Source: JAOUGY01 sp963825585 (lineage in GTDB: Bacteria > Actinomycetota > Acidimicrobiia > Spongiisociales > ZC4RG35). From it: a stretch of DNA of 64,000 bases. Positions 9,274 through 17,583 of this stretch are shown in pieces (within the stretch, counting starts at the first letter, position 1; the number at the start of each line of letters is the position of its first letter). The translations under genes and the position numbers were made by a program. The stretch is taken from the NCBI GenBank assembly GCA_963825585.1, contig CAWGTX010000006.1, forward strand, positions 1,178,001-1,242,000, read 5' to 3'. The notes under the pieces are model-generated. The model was not told where the DNA came from. It saw only the letters and a program-made list of their open reading frames with translations, and did not search any database.

Positions 9274-9722
9274 ACGCCGCCCTCGGGGTCGAGCCGCCTC
9301 CGTCGCTGGACGGCGGTTGGTTCCGACTCGAGCCCCTCGGCCCCGAACACAACCGTCGTGACCACGACGCCTGGATGTCGAGCATCGACCACATCCGGGC
9401 CACGCAAGGCTTTGCCCCCGGCGACTGGGACAGCGACGGCTGGCCCACCCCGATGACACTGGCCGACAACCTCGGCGACCTGGTGATGCACCGCCGCGAG
9501 TTCGACCAGCGCATCGCCTTCGCCTACTCGGTGCTGTCGGGCGACGATGTGATCGGCTGCCTCTACATCGACCCCGACGAGTCCGGCGCCGCCGACGCCA
9601 AGGTGCGTTGTTGGGTCACCGCCACCTGGGCTGACCACGACCAGCAGTTCGCCGAGGCGATCGCCCGCTGGATCGAGCGGGAGTGGAGGCTGGGGACGGT
9701 GAGGTTTCCAGGCAGGGACTGA
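9270..9722 (+). CDS. GNAT-like N-acetyltransferase domain protein
   Basis: 150 aa starting at a GTG that overlaps the TGA of the FAD enzyme (GTGA), so translation is coupled. The sequence resembles GNAT proteins in having FRLEPLGPEHNRRDHDAW at the N-terminus and a central YSVLSGDDVIGCLYIDPDE strand pair. The acetyl-CoA loop is weak, so enzymatic activity is uncertain. The role may be linked to the upstream enzyme. The stop is followed by a short period-10 repeat of GAAGGCGGAG (9723-9751). Confidence 0.65.
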   Translation: MNAALGVEPPPSLDGGWFRLEPLGPEHNRRDHDAWMSSIDHIRATQGFAPGDWDSDGWPTPMTLADNLGDLVMHRREFDQRIAFAYSVLSGDDVIGCLYIDPDESGAADAKVRCWVTATWADHDQQFAEAIARWIEREWRLGTVRFPGRD

Positions 9723-9745
9723 AGGCGGAGGAAGGCGGAGGAAGG

Positions 9746-10057
9746 TTACGAGTGGCCGGGAGTTCGAAGCTCTTGACTCGTGGCTGCGGTCAGCACCCCG
9801 ACAAAGGCCCCGGCGCACCCGCCCCACAGTGCCCACAGCGACGGCCCAAGCCACGACGTCGGGTCCATGCCGCTGTCGGCGTCGAAGAGTCGTTCAGATC
9901 CGACCCACGCAACGGCCAGGCAGCCGGCACCAACGATCAACGTCAACCCAGCCGCCCGCCACACCGATCTCATGTCGAACAACCGGGCCGTCGCCCCTCG
10001 AGCGACCACGAACAGGGCAGCGAACGACGCCACACCGGCAAAGATCACCCACGCCAT
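9746..10057 (-). CDS. Small hypothetical membrane protein
   Basis: 103 aa with three predicted hydrophobic stretches (residues about 2-20, 34-52 and 70-90) and no recognised family. TACGCT lies 6 nt before the ATG, consistent with a leaderless promoter, which supports it being a gene. It lies between convergent or tandem neighbours and no function can be assigned. Confidence 0.6.
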   Translation of the reverse strand: MAWVIFAGVASFAALFVVARGATARLFDMRSVWRAAGLTLIVGAGCLAVAWVGSERLFDADSGMDPTSWLGPSLWALWGGCAGAFVGVLTAATSQELRTPGHS

Positions 10058-10100
10058 ATCGGTAGCGTATCTCCGGAGACACCGGCGGGCCGTGCGCCCC

Positions 10101-10217
10101 CTGGCTGCTTCATGCTAGAAGCTCGATACTCATTCGAGCCACCAGCCAGAACGCGTTCCGACGTGTTGCGTGTTGCGTCGGACGTCGGACTTCCCCAGCC
10201 AGCAGCCAGTAGCCATC
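10101..10217. repeat. Heptamer-word repeat (CAGCCAG / GTGTTGC / GTCGGAC)
   Basis: Visible 7-bp words: GTGTTGC twice (10163-10176), GTCGGAC twice (10177-10190), CAGCCAG twice then TAGCCAT (10196-10216). The complementary word CTGGCTG opens the segment at 10101. The last word ends 1 nt before the stop codon (complement TCA at 10218) of the minus-strand gene. It has the same period and the same stop-codon placement as the other heptamer elements. Confidence 0.6.
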
Positions 10218-11189
10218 TCAGACCTCCAACACGACCTTCCCCACCACTTCGCCGGCTTCGATGGCGCGATGGGCCTCGGCGGCTTCTTCGAGGGGGAAGA
10301 CACGGGTGACGTCGATGCGGACGGCTCCGGATGCGACCAGGTCGACGGCCTGGCGCCAGCTGCGGGAGACGGTTTCGAAGTCGAGGCCGGCGTGTTGGCC
10401 GCCCGAGTAGCCGACGTAGCCGACGCATCTGGCACGCAGCCAGGTGGCGTCGGGCACGACCTCGAGGTCGAGGGAGGCGTTGCCGAAATGGACCAGGCGG
10501 CCGAACGGTGCCAGTACTTCGAACGAGCGCGCCCGTACTTCGCCGCCAACCGGGTCGAACACCACGTCGACGCCGCGTCCGGAGGTGGCTTCCATGAGGG
10601 CGGTGTCGAACCCGTCGCGGAGGAACACCCGCGAGAAGGCGTAGTTGCGGGCGTAGTTGGCCTTCCACTCGGTGGAGACGGTGCCGAACACGGGCCCCAG
10701 GTCCATGAGGTGGGCGGCCTGCACGAGACTTGTGCCGACCCCGCCCGAGGCGCCGTGGATGAGCATCGATTCCCCGGGGAAGACCTTCCCGGCGAGTCGC
10801 AGCAGGTTGAGTGCCGAGGGGAGCACCCCCATGAGACAGGCGGCCACCGGGTCGCCCTCCAGCGATGCCGGTACGGGGAGTACCCGGGACGCGTCGGCGA
10901 CAACCACTTCGGCGTAGGCGTGACCGCCCGTGAGCGAGGTGACCGCCATGCCCGGCCGAAGATCGGTGACATCGTCGCCGACCGCCCGCACGGTTCCCGA
11001 CACCTCGATGCCGGGAATCATGGGCGGGGTGCCCAAGCCGTCACCCCGCCGGTTCCGGACGTCGGTGAAGTTGACGCTCACATGGGCGACGTCGATCGAC
11101 ACCTGCCCTGCGCCCGGCTCAGGGATGGCCACATCGTGGCATTCGAAGACCTCGGGACCGCCGAAACGGGGAACCACCATCGCGCGCAT
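10218..11189 (-). CDS. NADPH:quinone oxidoreductase family protein (MDR superfamily)
   Basis: 323 aa zinc-independent medium-chain dehydrogenase/reductase. MRAMVVPRFGGPEVFEC at the N-terminus and the nucleotide-binding MLIHGASGGVGTSLVQAAHLMD are diagnostic. The catalytic-domain GIEVSGTVRAVGDDVTDLRPGM is intact. It probably reduces quinones or enones with NADPH. AAAGGAG precedes the ATG. It is transcribed in the same direction as, and 106 nt downstream of, the LLM enzyme, so the two may share a transcript. A heptamer repeat abuts the stop codon. Confidence 0.88.
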   Translation of the reverse strand: MRAMVVPRFGGPEVFECHDVAIPEPGAGQVSIDVAHVSVNFTDVRNRRGDGLGTPPMIPGIEVSGTVRAVGDDVTDLRPGMAVTSLTGGHAYAEVVVADASRVLPVPASLEGDPVAACLMGVLPSALNLLRLAGKVFPGESMLIHGASGGVGTSLVQAAHLMDLGPVFGTVSTEWKANYARNYAFSRVFLRDGFDTALMEATSGRGVDVVFDPVGGEVRARSFEVLAPFGRLVHFGNASLDLEVVPDATWLRARCVGYVGYSGGQHAGLDFETVSRSWRQAVDLVASGAVRIDVTRVFPLEEAAEAHRAIEAGEVVGKVVLEV

Positions 11190-11295
11190 ATCGCTCCTTT
11201 GGGCCGGAGGCTAGAGGGTCCCGGTCGAGCCTCTGAACCGGCACCGGGCATTGCCAGCGAGGACGCGAGGCACACGGCACATACGCCGATCCCGA

Positions 11296-12201
11296 TCACA
11301 CCAGTCCGCGCAGCTCGGACAGCACCCGCTGGCCGGCAGGGTCTTCGGCGGTCGACGGCACGAACGCAACATCGACGCCGGCGCTGCGATAGCGTTCGAA
11401 GCGTTCGGCGATGTCGACTTTCGACCCGTACAGCGCCACCGAGGCGAGCAAATCGACGGGAACCCGGCCGGCGAGTTCGGGAATGGGCATTCCTTCACAG
11501 GCCGTGGCAACGACGTCGCCGAACCCGGCGGCGGTGAACATGTCGGCATATCCGGGCGCTGCCAGGTAGTGCGCCACCTGCACCGAGAACTCGGCTCGAG
11601 TGGCGTCGCCCGGTTCCAATGCGACCACCACCCACGCAACCGTGGGGATGGTCACCGACCCGCCAAGTAGCGCAGCCTGTTCGGGCGTCACCAGGTTCAG
11701 AACCATCCGGTCGGCGACGTCGTCGGCCACATCGATCATGCGTGGCCCGAAGGCAGCGACCGAAATGTGGGCCTCCACGGGGCCCAATGCCGAACGGTAT
11801 CCGGTGGGCGATCGACCGGTCTCGAGCTGGGTCCGGACGTCGGCAACCAGACGCCGCATGCGTTCGGGCTCGTCGCCGAACCGTCGCCCGTGGAAGCGTT
11901 CCACCATCACCGGATTCGATGCGCCCACTGCCAGCCGAGAGGGGCGACCCGCCAGCCTCGACACCGACGCCACCCCCCGGGCCATCGACACCGGATCACG
12001 CACCGCGGCGGCCAGCGGCCCCAGCACCGGGGTGATCGAGCCCGTCGCCCCGACCACCGCGGCGGCCAGAGCGAAGACGTCGAAGTGGTACAGCTCACCC
12101 ATCCACAGCTCGTCGTAGCCGAGATCGTCGGCCACCCGGGCCACCTCGACCGCTTCCAGGGCGGGCCTGTCGAGCCAAAAGGGGAGGACGACTCCGGACA
12201 T
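11296..12201 (-). CDS. LLM class F420-dependent oxidoreductase
   Basis: 301 aa luciferase-like TIM-barrel protein. VARVADDLGYDELWMGE and the RGVASVSRLAGRPSRLAVGASNPV segment match the F420-dependent LLM subgroup common in actinobacteria. The substrate is unknown. It pairs with the PPOX-type protein at 5.7 kb as evidence that the organism uses coenzyme F420. It is divergent from the subtilase gene at 12272. Confidence 0.85.
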   Translation of the reverse strand: MSGVVLPFWLDRPALEAVEVARVADDLGYDELWMGELYHFDVFALAAAVVGATGSITPVLGPLAAAVRDPVSMARGVASVSRLAGRPSRLAVGASNPVMVERFHGRRFGDEPERMRRLVADVRTQLETGRSPTGYRSALGPVEAHISVAAFGPRMIDVADDVADRMVLNLVTPEQAALLGGSVTIPTVAWVVVALEPGDATRAEFSVQVAHYLAAPGYADMFTAAGFGDVVATACEGMPIPELAGRVPVDLLASVALYGSKVDIAERFERYRSAGVDVAFVPSTAEDPAGQRVLSELRGLV

Positions 12202-12271
12202 GCCGACATGATGGCGTATCCGCCGCCAGTTCGGCGTATCTTCTGAAGTGGGTTCAGCGAAAGGGGCTCAG

Positions 12272-13438
12272 ATGCCGGATACCAGGCGAGTACTCGTCAC
12301 CTTCAAACCGAAGGACCGCCGCTCGGCCGAACAGGTCGACAAGACAGAGACGTTCATGGAGGCGGTCGACGCAGAGTTCGAAGTGGTTCCTGCCACGGCC
12401 ATGGGCGCCGACCTCGCGGGCCCGGTGGTCTACGACGTGGACGAGTACCTCGCCCCCGTGCTGGTGGCCGACCTCACCGAAGAACAGGCCGCCGCGCTCG
12501 CCGCCGCCGATGACGTGCTGGCGGTCGAGGACGACGGACCGGTGTACGCCTACGGGCCGCGACTGGCCGTGGAAGGTGCCCCGTCGCTCGACGAGGAGAC
12601 CATTCCCAGCGGCGTCAACCTGGTGAAGGCGCCGCCCGCCTGGCCGTGCTCGGAGGGCAAGGCCATCAAGGTCGCCGTGCTCGACACGGGCATCGACTAC
12701 ACCCACCCGGACCTGGGCATCAACTACCGGGGCGGCGAGAGCTTCGTGGATGGCGAGACCGACCCGATGGACTACAACGGTCACGGCACCCATTGCGCCG
12801 GCACCATCGCCGCCGCCTTCACGGGGAGCGGCGTGGTTGGCGTCGCACCCAGCGCCTACCTCTACGCCGTGAAAGTCCTGAGCCGGACCGGGTCGGGAGC
12901 CTGGTCGAACCTGATCGCAGGCATCGACTACGCCGTGAACGTCAAGGGCGCACGCATCCTCTCGATGAGCCTCGGAGCGCCGTCGGCGCCCACCGCCGTG
13001 GAGGCGATGTGCGACATGGCATACGCCAAGGGAGCGCTGCTGGTGGCGGCTGCCGGGAACGACGGTGGGCCGGTGGGGTCGCCCGCCCGATTCCAGTCGG
13101 TGCTGGCGGTGTCGGCGATCGACGACATGGGGATGTTGGCCGCGTTCTCGAACCGCGGGCCCGAGATCGAGTTGACCGCCCCCGGAGTCCAGGTCCTGTC
13201 GACCGCACCGGGCGGCGGCTACCGGAGACTCAACGGCACCTCGATGGCATGCCCACACGTGGCCGGGGCCGCCGCCGTTGCGTGGGGATCGCATCGCTGG
13301 GCGACCAACGCGGAGATCCGGGCGCTGCTGACATGGCGGGCCGACCTGATCGGACGGACAGGCCGCACCGACGAGTTCGGGTGGGGGCGGGTCGACACCG
13401 AGGCGGCGGCCTGCGAGCTGGAGCGACCTCCCGGCTGA
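12272..13438 (+). CDS. S8 family serine peptidase (subtilisin-like)
   Basis: 388 aa from the ATG at 12272 (AAAGGGG just upstream; the reading frame is open to 12248). The catalytic triad is complete: Asp138 in VLDTGIDYTHPDL, His171 in NGHGTHCAGT, Ser324 in NGTSMACPHVAGA. Residues about 1-95 look like an I9-type propeptide (VLVTFKPKD ... LAVEDDGPVYAY). No signal peptide is visible, so it may be cytoplasmic or exported by another route. The convergent small gene 13442-13681 resembles an isolated copy of such a propeptide and may act as its inhibitor or chaperone. Confidence 0.92.
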   Translation: MPDTRRVLVTFKPKDRRSAEQVDKTETFMEAVDAEFEVVPATAMGADLAGPVVYDVDEYLAPVLVADLTEEQAAALAAADDVLAVEDDGPVYAYGPRLAVEGAPSLDEETIPSGVNLVKAPPAWPCSEGKAIKVAVLDTGIDYTHPDLGINYRGGESFVDGETDPMDYNGHGTHCAGTIAAAFTGSGVVGVAPSAYLYAVKVLSRTGSGAWSNLIAGIDYAVNVKGARILSMSLGAPSAPTAVEAMCDMAYAKGALLVAAAGNDGGPVGSPARFQSVLAVSAIDDMGMLAAFSNRGPEIELTAPGVQVLSTAPGGGYRRLNGTSMACPHVAGAAAVAWGSHRWATNAEIRALLTWRADLIGRTGRTDEFGWGRVDTEAAACELERPPG

Positions 13439-13441
13439 TCG

Positions 13442-13681
13442 TCACTCCAGGGCGCGGACCTCGCCGTCGAGCTCGACTACGACCACCCCCGGATCGTCGA
13501 GCAGCCGCTGGAGCGCGCCGTCGTCGATTCGCATCGAGACGGCGGCGATCGCCGGGAACAACCGGCGGACGTCGAAACCCGCCAGCGCCTCTGCGGGGCG
13601 AGCTTCATCGAACGTGACGATCACATCGACGCGCCCGTTGGCGTCGAGAACAGAGACCACGGCTGGATCGATGGCCGGCAC
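13442..13681 (-). CDS. Small protein resembling a free-standing subtilisin propeptide (I9-like)
   Basis: 79 aa. The pattern VDVIVTFDEARPAEALAGF ... FPAIAAVSMRIDD ... LLDDPGVVVVELDGEVRALE follows the I9 inhibitor/propeptide layout (beta-alpha-beta-beta-alpha-beta with a closing DPxVxxVExDxxV). It ends 3 nt from the stop of the convergent S8 protease. In fungi such free I9 proteins (for example yeast proteinase B inhibitor 2) inhibit subtilases, and in bacteria they are usually fused. A protease-inhibitor pair is my inference. Start alternatives exist, and confidence that it is expressed is moderate. Confidence 0.6.
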   Translation of the reverse strand: MPAIDPAVVSVLDANGRVDVIVTFDEARPAEALAGFDVRRLFPAIAAVSMRIDDGALQRLLDDPGVVVVELDGEVRALE

Positions 13682-13699
13682 CTCCCCACCGTAGGCCTG

Positions 13700-14359
13700 T
13701 CAGCCCCGGAAGGGACGGTTGCCGTAGATGTCCCAGTGGGCGATCGGCTCGACCGGCTTGCGGGGTGCCACCCCGAATCGGCCGGCGGGCCGGCCCATGG
13801 GCACCAGGGCGATGATCTGGAAACGGTCGGGGATCGACAGCAGCACCTGGAGCTCGGCCTGCTTGCTCCACCACACGGTGGTGAGCACCGTTCCGATCCC
13901 GAACGAACGGGCGGCCAGGATGAAGTTCTGGACGGCCGGGTAGACGCTGGCGTACAGCGGGCCGATCTCGATGGGACCGTCGGCATCGACGGGGGTGATC
14001 GACACGTCCGGCATGAGGAACAGCACCAGGGCCTGCGCCCGGTCGAGGTTCTCGGCGAGGGTTCGGGACGCCCGCAGCCCACGCAGGTACTCGTGGCGTT
14101 GGGTCTCATTCCACGATTCGGGAAGGGCGGCGAGCTGGGCGCGCTCCCAGCGTTCGTAGGCGGCCCGGTAGACGTCGCCGACGCCGGCACGCACCTCCGG
14201 GTCGGTCACCACCAGGTACTGCCACGGCTGGCTGTTGCCACCGCTCGGGGCCTGCTGGGCCGCCCGAAGGCACGTGAGGATCTCCTCGTCGGACACCGGC
14301 TGGTCGGTGTATCGCCGGATGGCGCGGGTTGTCATGATGCCGTTGTACAGGTCCATCAT
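13700..14359 (-). CDS. Nitroreductase family protein
   Basis: 219 aa from the ATG at 14359 (or the adjacent ATG at 14356), which overlaps the stop of the enoyl-CoA hydratase gene. MTTRAIRRYTDQPVSDEEI and QQAPSGGNSQPWQYLVVTD are the FMN-binding signature. The C-terminal part carries the usual ALVPMGRPAGRFGVAPRKPVEPIAHWD. Members are FMN-dependent NAD(P)H reductases of nitro, quinone or halogenated substrates. As the third gene of a four-gene-style unit with a hydratase and an HsaA-like oxygenase it may supply reduced flavin, which is inference. Confidence 0.88.
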   Translation of the reverse strand: MMDLYNGIMTTRAIRRYTDQPVSDEEILTCLRAAQQAPSGGNSQPWQYLVVTDPEVRAGVGDVYRAAYERWERAQLAALPESWNETQRHEYLRGLRASRTLAENLDRAQALVLFLMPDVSITPVDADGPIEIGPLYASVYPAVQNFILAARSFGIGTVLTTVWWSKQAELQVLLSIPDRFQIIALVPMGRPAGRFGVAPRKPVEPIAHWDIYGNRPFRG

Positions 14360-15141
14360 CGGCCCTCGAAGTGGGGCGGTCGCCGCTGGCGGATGGCAGC
14401 CACCGCTTCGGCGTGGTCGGCGCTGGCCATGGTCACCGTCTCGTATCCGATGGCGATGTCGAAGGCGGTGGCGAAGGCCTGCTTGACCCAGGCATTGACG
14501 GCCGCCTTGGTGTAGCGCACCGCCAGCGGCGGCCGGGCGGCGAGACGGTGACAGAACTCCATCGCCTCGGCGTGGAGCCGGTCCGCCGGAACGACGTGGC
14601 TCGCCAAGCCCAGCTGGAGCGCTTCCGCCGCGTCGAGCCTGTCGCCAGTGAGGAGGTAACGCTTGGCCAGCATGGGACCTACCAGCAGCGGCCAAATGCC
14701 GGTGCCTCCGTCGCCGGCCACCAGGCCCACCCGGACGTGCGGGTCGCCGATCACGGCGTCGTCGGCCATGAACACCGCGTCACACAGCAGGGCGATGGTG
14801 GCGCCCAGGCCCATGGCGGGGCCGTTGACGGCGGCGACGATGGGGATCTCGGCGTCGAGGATGTTCCACACGATCCGTTTGCCGGCCTGCCGGACGTGCT
14901 CGCGGGCCATCGGGTCGGACAACTCGGGAAACCAGGCGAAGTCGCCTCCGGCCGAGAATGCCTTGCGGCGTCCGGTGAGCAGCACCACCCGGGCATGCTC
15001 CTCGCTCCGGATGGCGGCGAAGACCTGGTCGAGGTCGTGGTGGAGGGCTCCGTCGATGGCGTTGAGCTCGGACGTCGGATGGTCGATGACCACCTCGAGA
15101 ACGTCGCCGTGCCGTTCCAGGGTGATGGTGGTGAGGTTCAC
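14356..15141 (-). CDS. Enoyl-CoA hydratase/isomerase family protein
   Basis: 261 aa crotonase-fold protein starting at a GTG that overlaps the TGA of the upstream gene. Oxyanion-hole motifs are visible in GRRKAFSAGGDFAWFPE and AAVNGPAMGLGATIALLCD. Glu at the usual hydratase positions is not obvious (GDPHVRVGLVAGDGG), so isomerase or other crotonase chemistry is possible. It is co-translated with the flanking oxygenase and nitroreductase genes, which suggests a short catabolic operon controlled by the divergent TetR protein. Confidence 0.88.
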   Translation of the reverse strand: MNLTTITLERHGDVLEVVIDHPTSELNAIDGALHHDLDQVFAAIRSEEHARVVLLTGRRKAFSAGGDFAWFPELSDPMAREHVRQAGKRIVWNILDAEIPIVAAVNGPAMGLGATIALLCDAVFMADDAVIGDPHVRVGLVAGDGGTGIWPLLVGPMLAKRYLLTGDRLDAAEALQLGLASHVVPADRLHAEAMEFCHRLAARPPLAVRYTKAAVNAWVKQAFATAFDIAIGYETVTMASADHAEAVAAIRQRRPPHFEGR

Positions 15142-16280
15142 AGCTGGGTGTGGTCGCCGACGCCGAGCAACGCCCTGCCGACCACTTCCCAGGTGGGCTG
15201 GGAGACCATCATGTGCTGGGCTGCGGTGTTGACGTCCCGGAAGCGTCGTTCGAGCCGACTGGTCCGGTAGATCGAGGTTCCGCCCGCTGCCCGGAACATC
15301 GACTCGACCACGTCGACCGCTGTCTCGGCTGCGTGGGTTGCGGCCATCCGCAACCCGGCCCGGGTCGTGCCTTCCACCGGGTGGCCGTCGACGGCGAGAT
15401 CCCATGCCTCGCCGATCCGGTCGCGCATGTAGGCCCGGGCCGAGCCGAGGCGCGCCTCCGATTGGGCGATCGCCTGCTGCACGGCGGGCCGTTCGGCCAG
15501 CGTCCGTCGGCTGCCGGTGGGGACCTTCTCTGTCGCCAGCTCGATCAGGTCGTCGATGGCTCCCCGGGCGATGCCGAGCATCACCGAGGACACACCTAGC
15601 GCCAGCATCCCGTACAGCGGGAACCGGTAGAGTGGCTCTTCGGCCCATGGCAGGTCCGCATCGGGGGCGATGGTGTGGTCGTCGGGAACGAACACGTCGT
15701 CGACCCGGAAGTCGTGGCTGCCGGTGGCGGCGAGTCCCATCACGTGCCAACTGTCGACGATCTCGACCTGGTCGGCCGGGAAGAACGCCGTCCGAAGCGT
15801 CGTTTCGCCTTCGACGGTGAACCCACCGGTGATCCAGTCGGCGTGGAGAGATCCCGAGCAGAACGGCCACCAGCCCGATATTCGATAGCCGCCCTCCACC
15901 CTGGTTCCCCGCCCCTTGGGAGCGAACACCCCTGCGGTCATCGTCGCCGGTCCGTTGGCGTAGATGCGCTCCGCCTCCGGAAGGGGCAGGTATGCGGCAT
16001 TGAGTGATGCGGTGGAGGCGATCATCACGATCCAGGCGGAAGCCGCATCGCACATGGCAATGTGCTCCAACACCTCGGTCGTGGCCACAGGAGGGGATGC
16101 GAAGCCACCGAGAGCCCCCGGCAATCCCAGGCCGGGCAACCCGGACGATCGAATCGCCCCCACCACATCGTCGGACAACCTACCAGCTTGTTCAGCGTCC
16201 GAGGCGGCGTGTTGGGCGGTCTCGGCGATGGCCCGCGCCCTGAGAACGAGATCGGCAACTTCAATGGTCATTGTAGCCAT
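15138..16280 (-). CDS. Acyl-CoA dehydrogenase-fold flavin monooxygenase, HsaA/HpaH-like
   Basis: 380 aa. It has the acyl-CoA dehydrogenase fold but the residue pattern of group D monooxygenases (HsaA, HpaB C2 type): GISGWWPFCSGSLHADW, the substrate lid DSWHVMGLAATGSHDFRV, and RDVNTAAQHMMVS at the C-terminus. Such enzymes hydroxylate phenols using FMNH2 from a reductase. No dedicated reductase is adjacent, but a nitroreductase is in the operon. TAGGAT lies 6 nt before the ATG at 16280, a leaderless start. It is divergent from the TetR gene. Confidence 0.82.
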   Translation of the reverse strand: MATMTIEVADLVLRARAIAETAQHAASDAEQAGRLSDDVVGAIRSSGLPGLGLPGALGGFASPPVATTEVLEHIAMCDAASAWIVMIASTASLNAAYLPLPEAERIYANGPATMTAGVFAPKGRGTRVEGGYRISGWWPFCSGSLHADWITGGFTVEGETTLRTAFFPADQVEIVDSWHVMGLAATGSHDFRVDDVFVPDDHTIAPDADLPWAEEPLYRFPLYGMLALGVSSVMLGIARGAIDDLIELATEKVPTGSRRTLAERPAVQQAIAQSEARLGSARAYMRDRIGEAWDLAVDGHPVEGTTRAGLRMAATHAAETAVDVVESMFRAAGGTSIYRTSRLERRFRDVNTAAQHMMVSQPTWEVVGRALLGVGDHTQL

Positions 16281-16407
16281 TCCGTAATCCTAACAAGTAT
16301 TTCTAGATGTTGTCTCCGGTTTTTGACCGTGGATACTAGAAAGCTGATTGAGATGCCGGCCAATCGGGCAGACACGGGGCATCATGCACCATCACGCGAT
16401 ACACATC
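16281..16407. promoter_or_regulatory. Divergent promoter region between the HsaA-like operon and the TetR gene
   Basis: AT-richer than its surroundings. It contains TAGGAT (minus-strand -10) 6 nt from the 16280 start. An inverted pair TTTCTAG (about 16300) and CTAGAAA (about 16337) is separated by about 30 bp, a plausible TetR operator. The exact binding site is inferred, not proven. Confidence 0.5.
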
Positions 16408-17010
16408 ATGACCACAGTTCTGCCACCGCCACCGACCACGAGGAAAGCCCGCGCCACCTACGAGACGATCATCGTCTCGACCCGCGAGGTGCTGCGAAAC
16501 CAGGGAGTGCTGTCCCCCGAGCTCATCGCCGATCACGCCGGCGTCTCCCCTGCGACCTTCTACACCTACTTCTCGTCGAAGGACGCCGTTCTCGCGGCAG
16601 CGTTCGACGCCACCCTGATGTCGATGACCGAGGAACTGGATACCGCCCTCTCCATCGAGGGCCTGCTCGACCATGGTCTCGATGCCACCACCCACACCAT
16701 CGTCCGCAAGTTGGTCAGAGGGTTCTCTCACGACGCCCGCATCTTTCGACTCGCCATCAGTCGCCTGCCCGACTCCGAAACCATCCGCCAGGTATATCGC
16801 CACCATGAGGAGAACATCCTCACGATGGTGGAGCGCTTCCTGAGTCTCGGACAGGCGGCCGGCATGATCCGCAAGGGCGACACCGAGGCCATGGCGGCTG
16901 CCTTCCTCGTGTCCATTCAGGGCTATCAGAACCCACTGATCCTGCGGCCGGGATCAGGACCATTGATCGACGAACTCACCGCCATGATGTTCGCTCTGTT
17001 CCAGCCCTGA
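16408..17010 (+). CDS. TetR/AcrR family transcriptional regulator
   Basis: 200 aa from the ATG at 16408 (in-frame ATGs at 16348 and 16384 would extend it). The N-terminal helix-turn-helix is clear: ARATYETIIVSTREVLRNQG, then LIADHAGVSPATFYTYFSSKDAVL. The C-terminal ligand domain is variable. Its divergent arrangement with the HsaA-like oxygenase operon suggests that it represses that operon and itself. Confidence 0.87.
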   Translation: MTTVLPPPPTTRKARATYETIIVSTREVLRNQGVLSPELIADHAGVSPATFYTYFSSKDAVLAAAFDATLMSMTEELDTALSIEGLLDHGLDATTHTIVRKLVRGFSHDARIFRLAISRLPDSETIRQVYRHHEENILTMVERFLSLGQAAGMIRKGDTEAMAAAFLVSIQGYQNPLILRPGSGPLIDELTAMMFALFQP

Positions 17011-17065
17011 GCCGGCACTCGGCGCATTCGGGAATCGGCTTCGCCGTGGTCCGTCGGTGGTCCGG

Positions 17066-17494
17066 TCAGTCCGGCTCGGCCAGCATCTTGCGGTACACAC
17101 GAACGAGATCTGCGACATCTGCGTCATCGAGTTCGGGAAACAGACCCGGGCCAAGCGCCATCGCCTCATCGACTCGTTGCTTCACATCCACGCCCAACTC
17201 GGTGAGGGCCAGCTGCTTGACCCGCCGATCGGCCGGGTCGGCGCGACGTTCGACGAACCCGAGCGCCTCGAGGCGGTCGGCGAGCCCGGTGATGTAGGAA
17301 GCGTCGAAACACAGGCGCTCCGCCGCCGTGCGCATCGGGAGCGGTTCGTCCAGTTCTCGCAGGGTCGCGTAGAGCGGCGGGGTGAGGCCGTGGGCGCTCA
17401 CCACTTCATGGAATCGGCGACGCATCCGCTCCCCCATGCGCCGCATGAGCTCGGCCAGTTCGGCTCGCTGGTTCGGTTGCGGTTCGTCAACCAT
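17066..17494 (-). CDS. MarR family transcriptional regulator
   Basis: 142 aa from the ATG at 17494. The winged-helix core reads LPMRTAAERLCFDASYITGLADRLEALGFVERRADPADRRVKQLALTELG, a standard MarR layout with the DR wing. It is divergent from a DrrAB-type exporter, and a perfect palindrome lies in that exporter's promoter. It probably represses the exporter and responds to a small toxic compound. Confidence 0.9.
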   Translation of the reverse strand: MVDEPQPNQRAELAELMRRMGERMRRRFHEVVSAHGLTPPLYATLRELDEPLPMRTAAERLCFDASYITGLADRLEALGFVERRADPADRRVKQLALTELGVDVKQRVDEAMALGPGLFPELDDADVADLVRVYRKMLAEPD

Positions 17495-17524
17495 TGACAC
17501 ATACAATAGCACGGGACAAAGAAG

Positions 17525-17553
17525 TTGACATTGCCAACTAGTTGCGCGATGCT
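17525..17553 (+). promoter_or_regulatory. Promoter of the ABC exporter with a palindromic MarR-type operator
   Basis: TTGACA (17525-17530) and GATGCT (17548-17553) are 17 bp apart. The spacer contains the perfect 10-bp palindrome CAACTAGTTG (17535-17544). An operator inside the spacer would block RNA polymerase, and the neighbouring MarR gene is the obvious candidate. AAGGAGA precedes the ATG at 17584. Confidence 0.7.
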
Positions 17554-17583
17554 CGTCAATCGAACACACGATCAAGGAGACCC

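Noticed and set aside
7393..9459. 688-aa open frame on the minus strand
   Set aside because: Antisense to the FAD enzyme; no recognisable domain, composition of a shadow frame.
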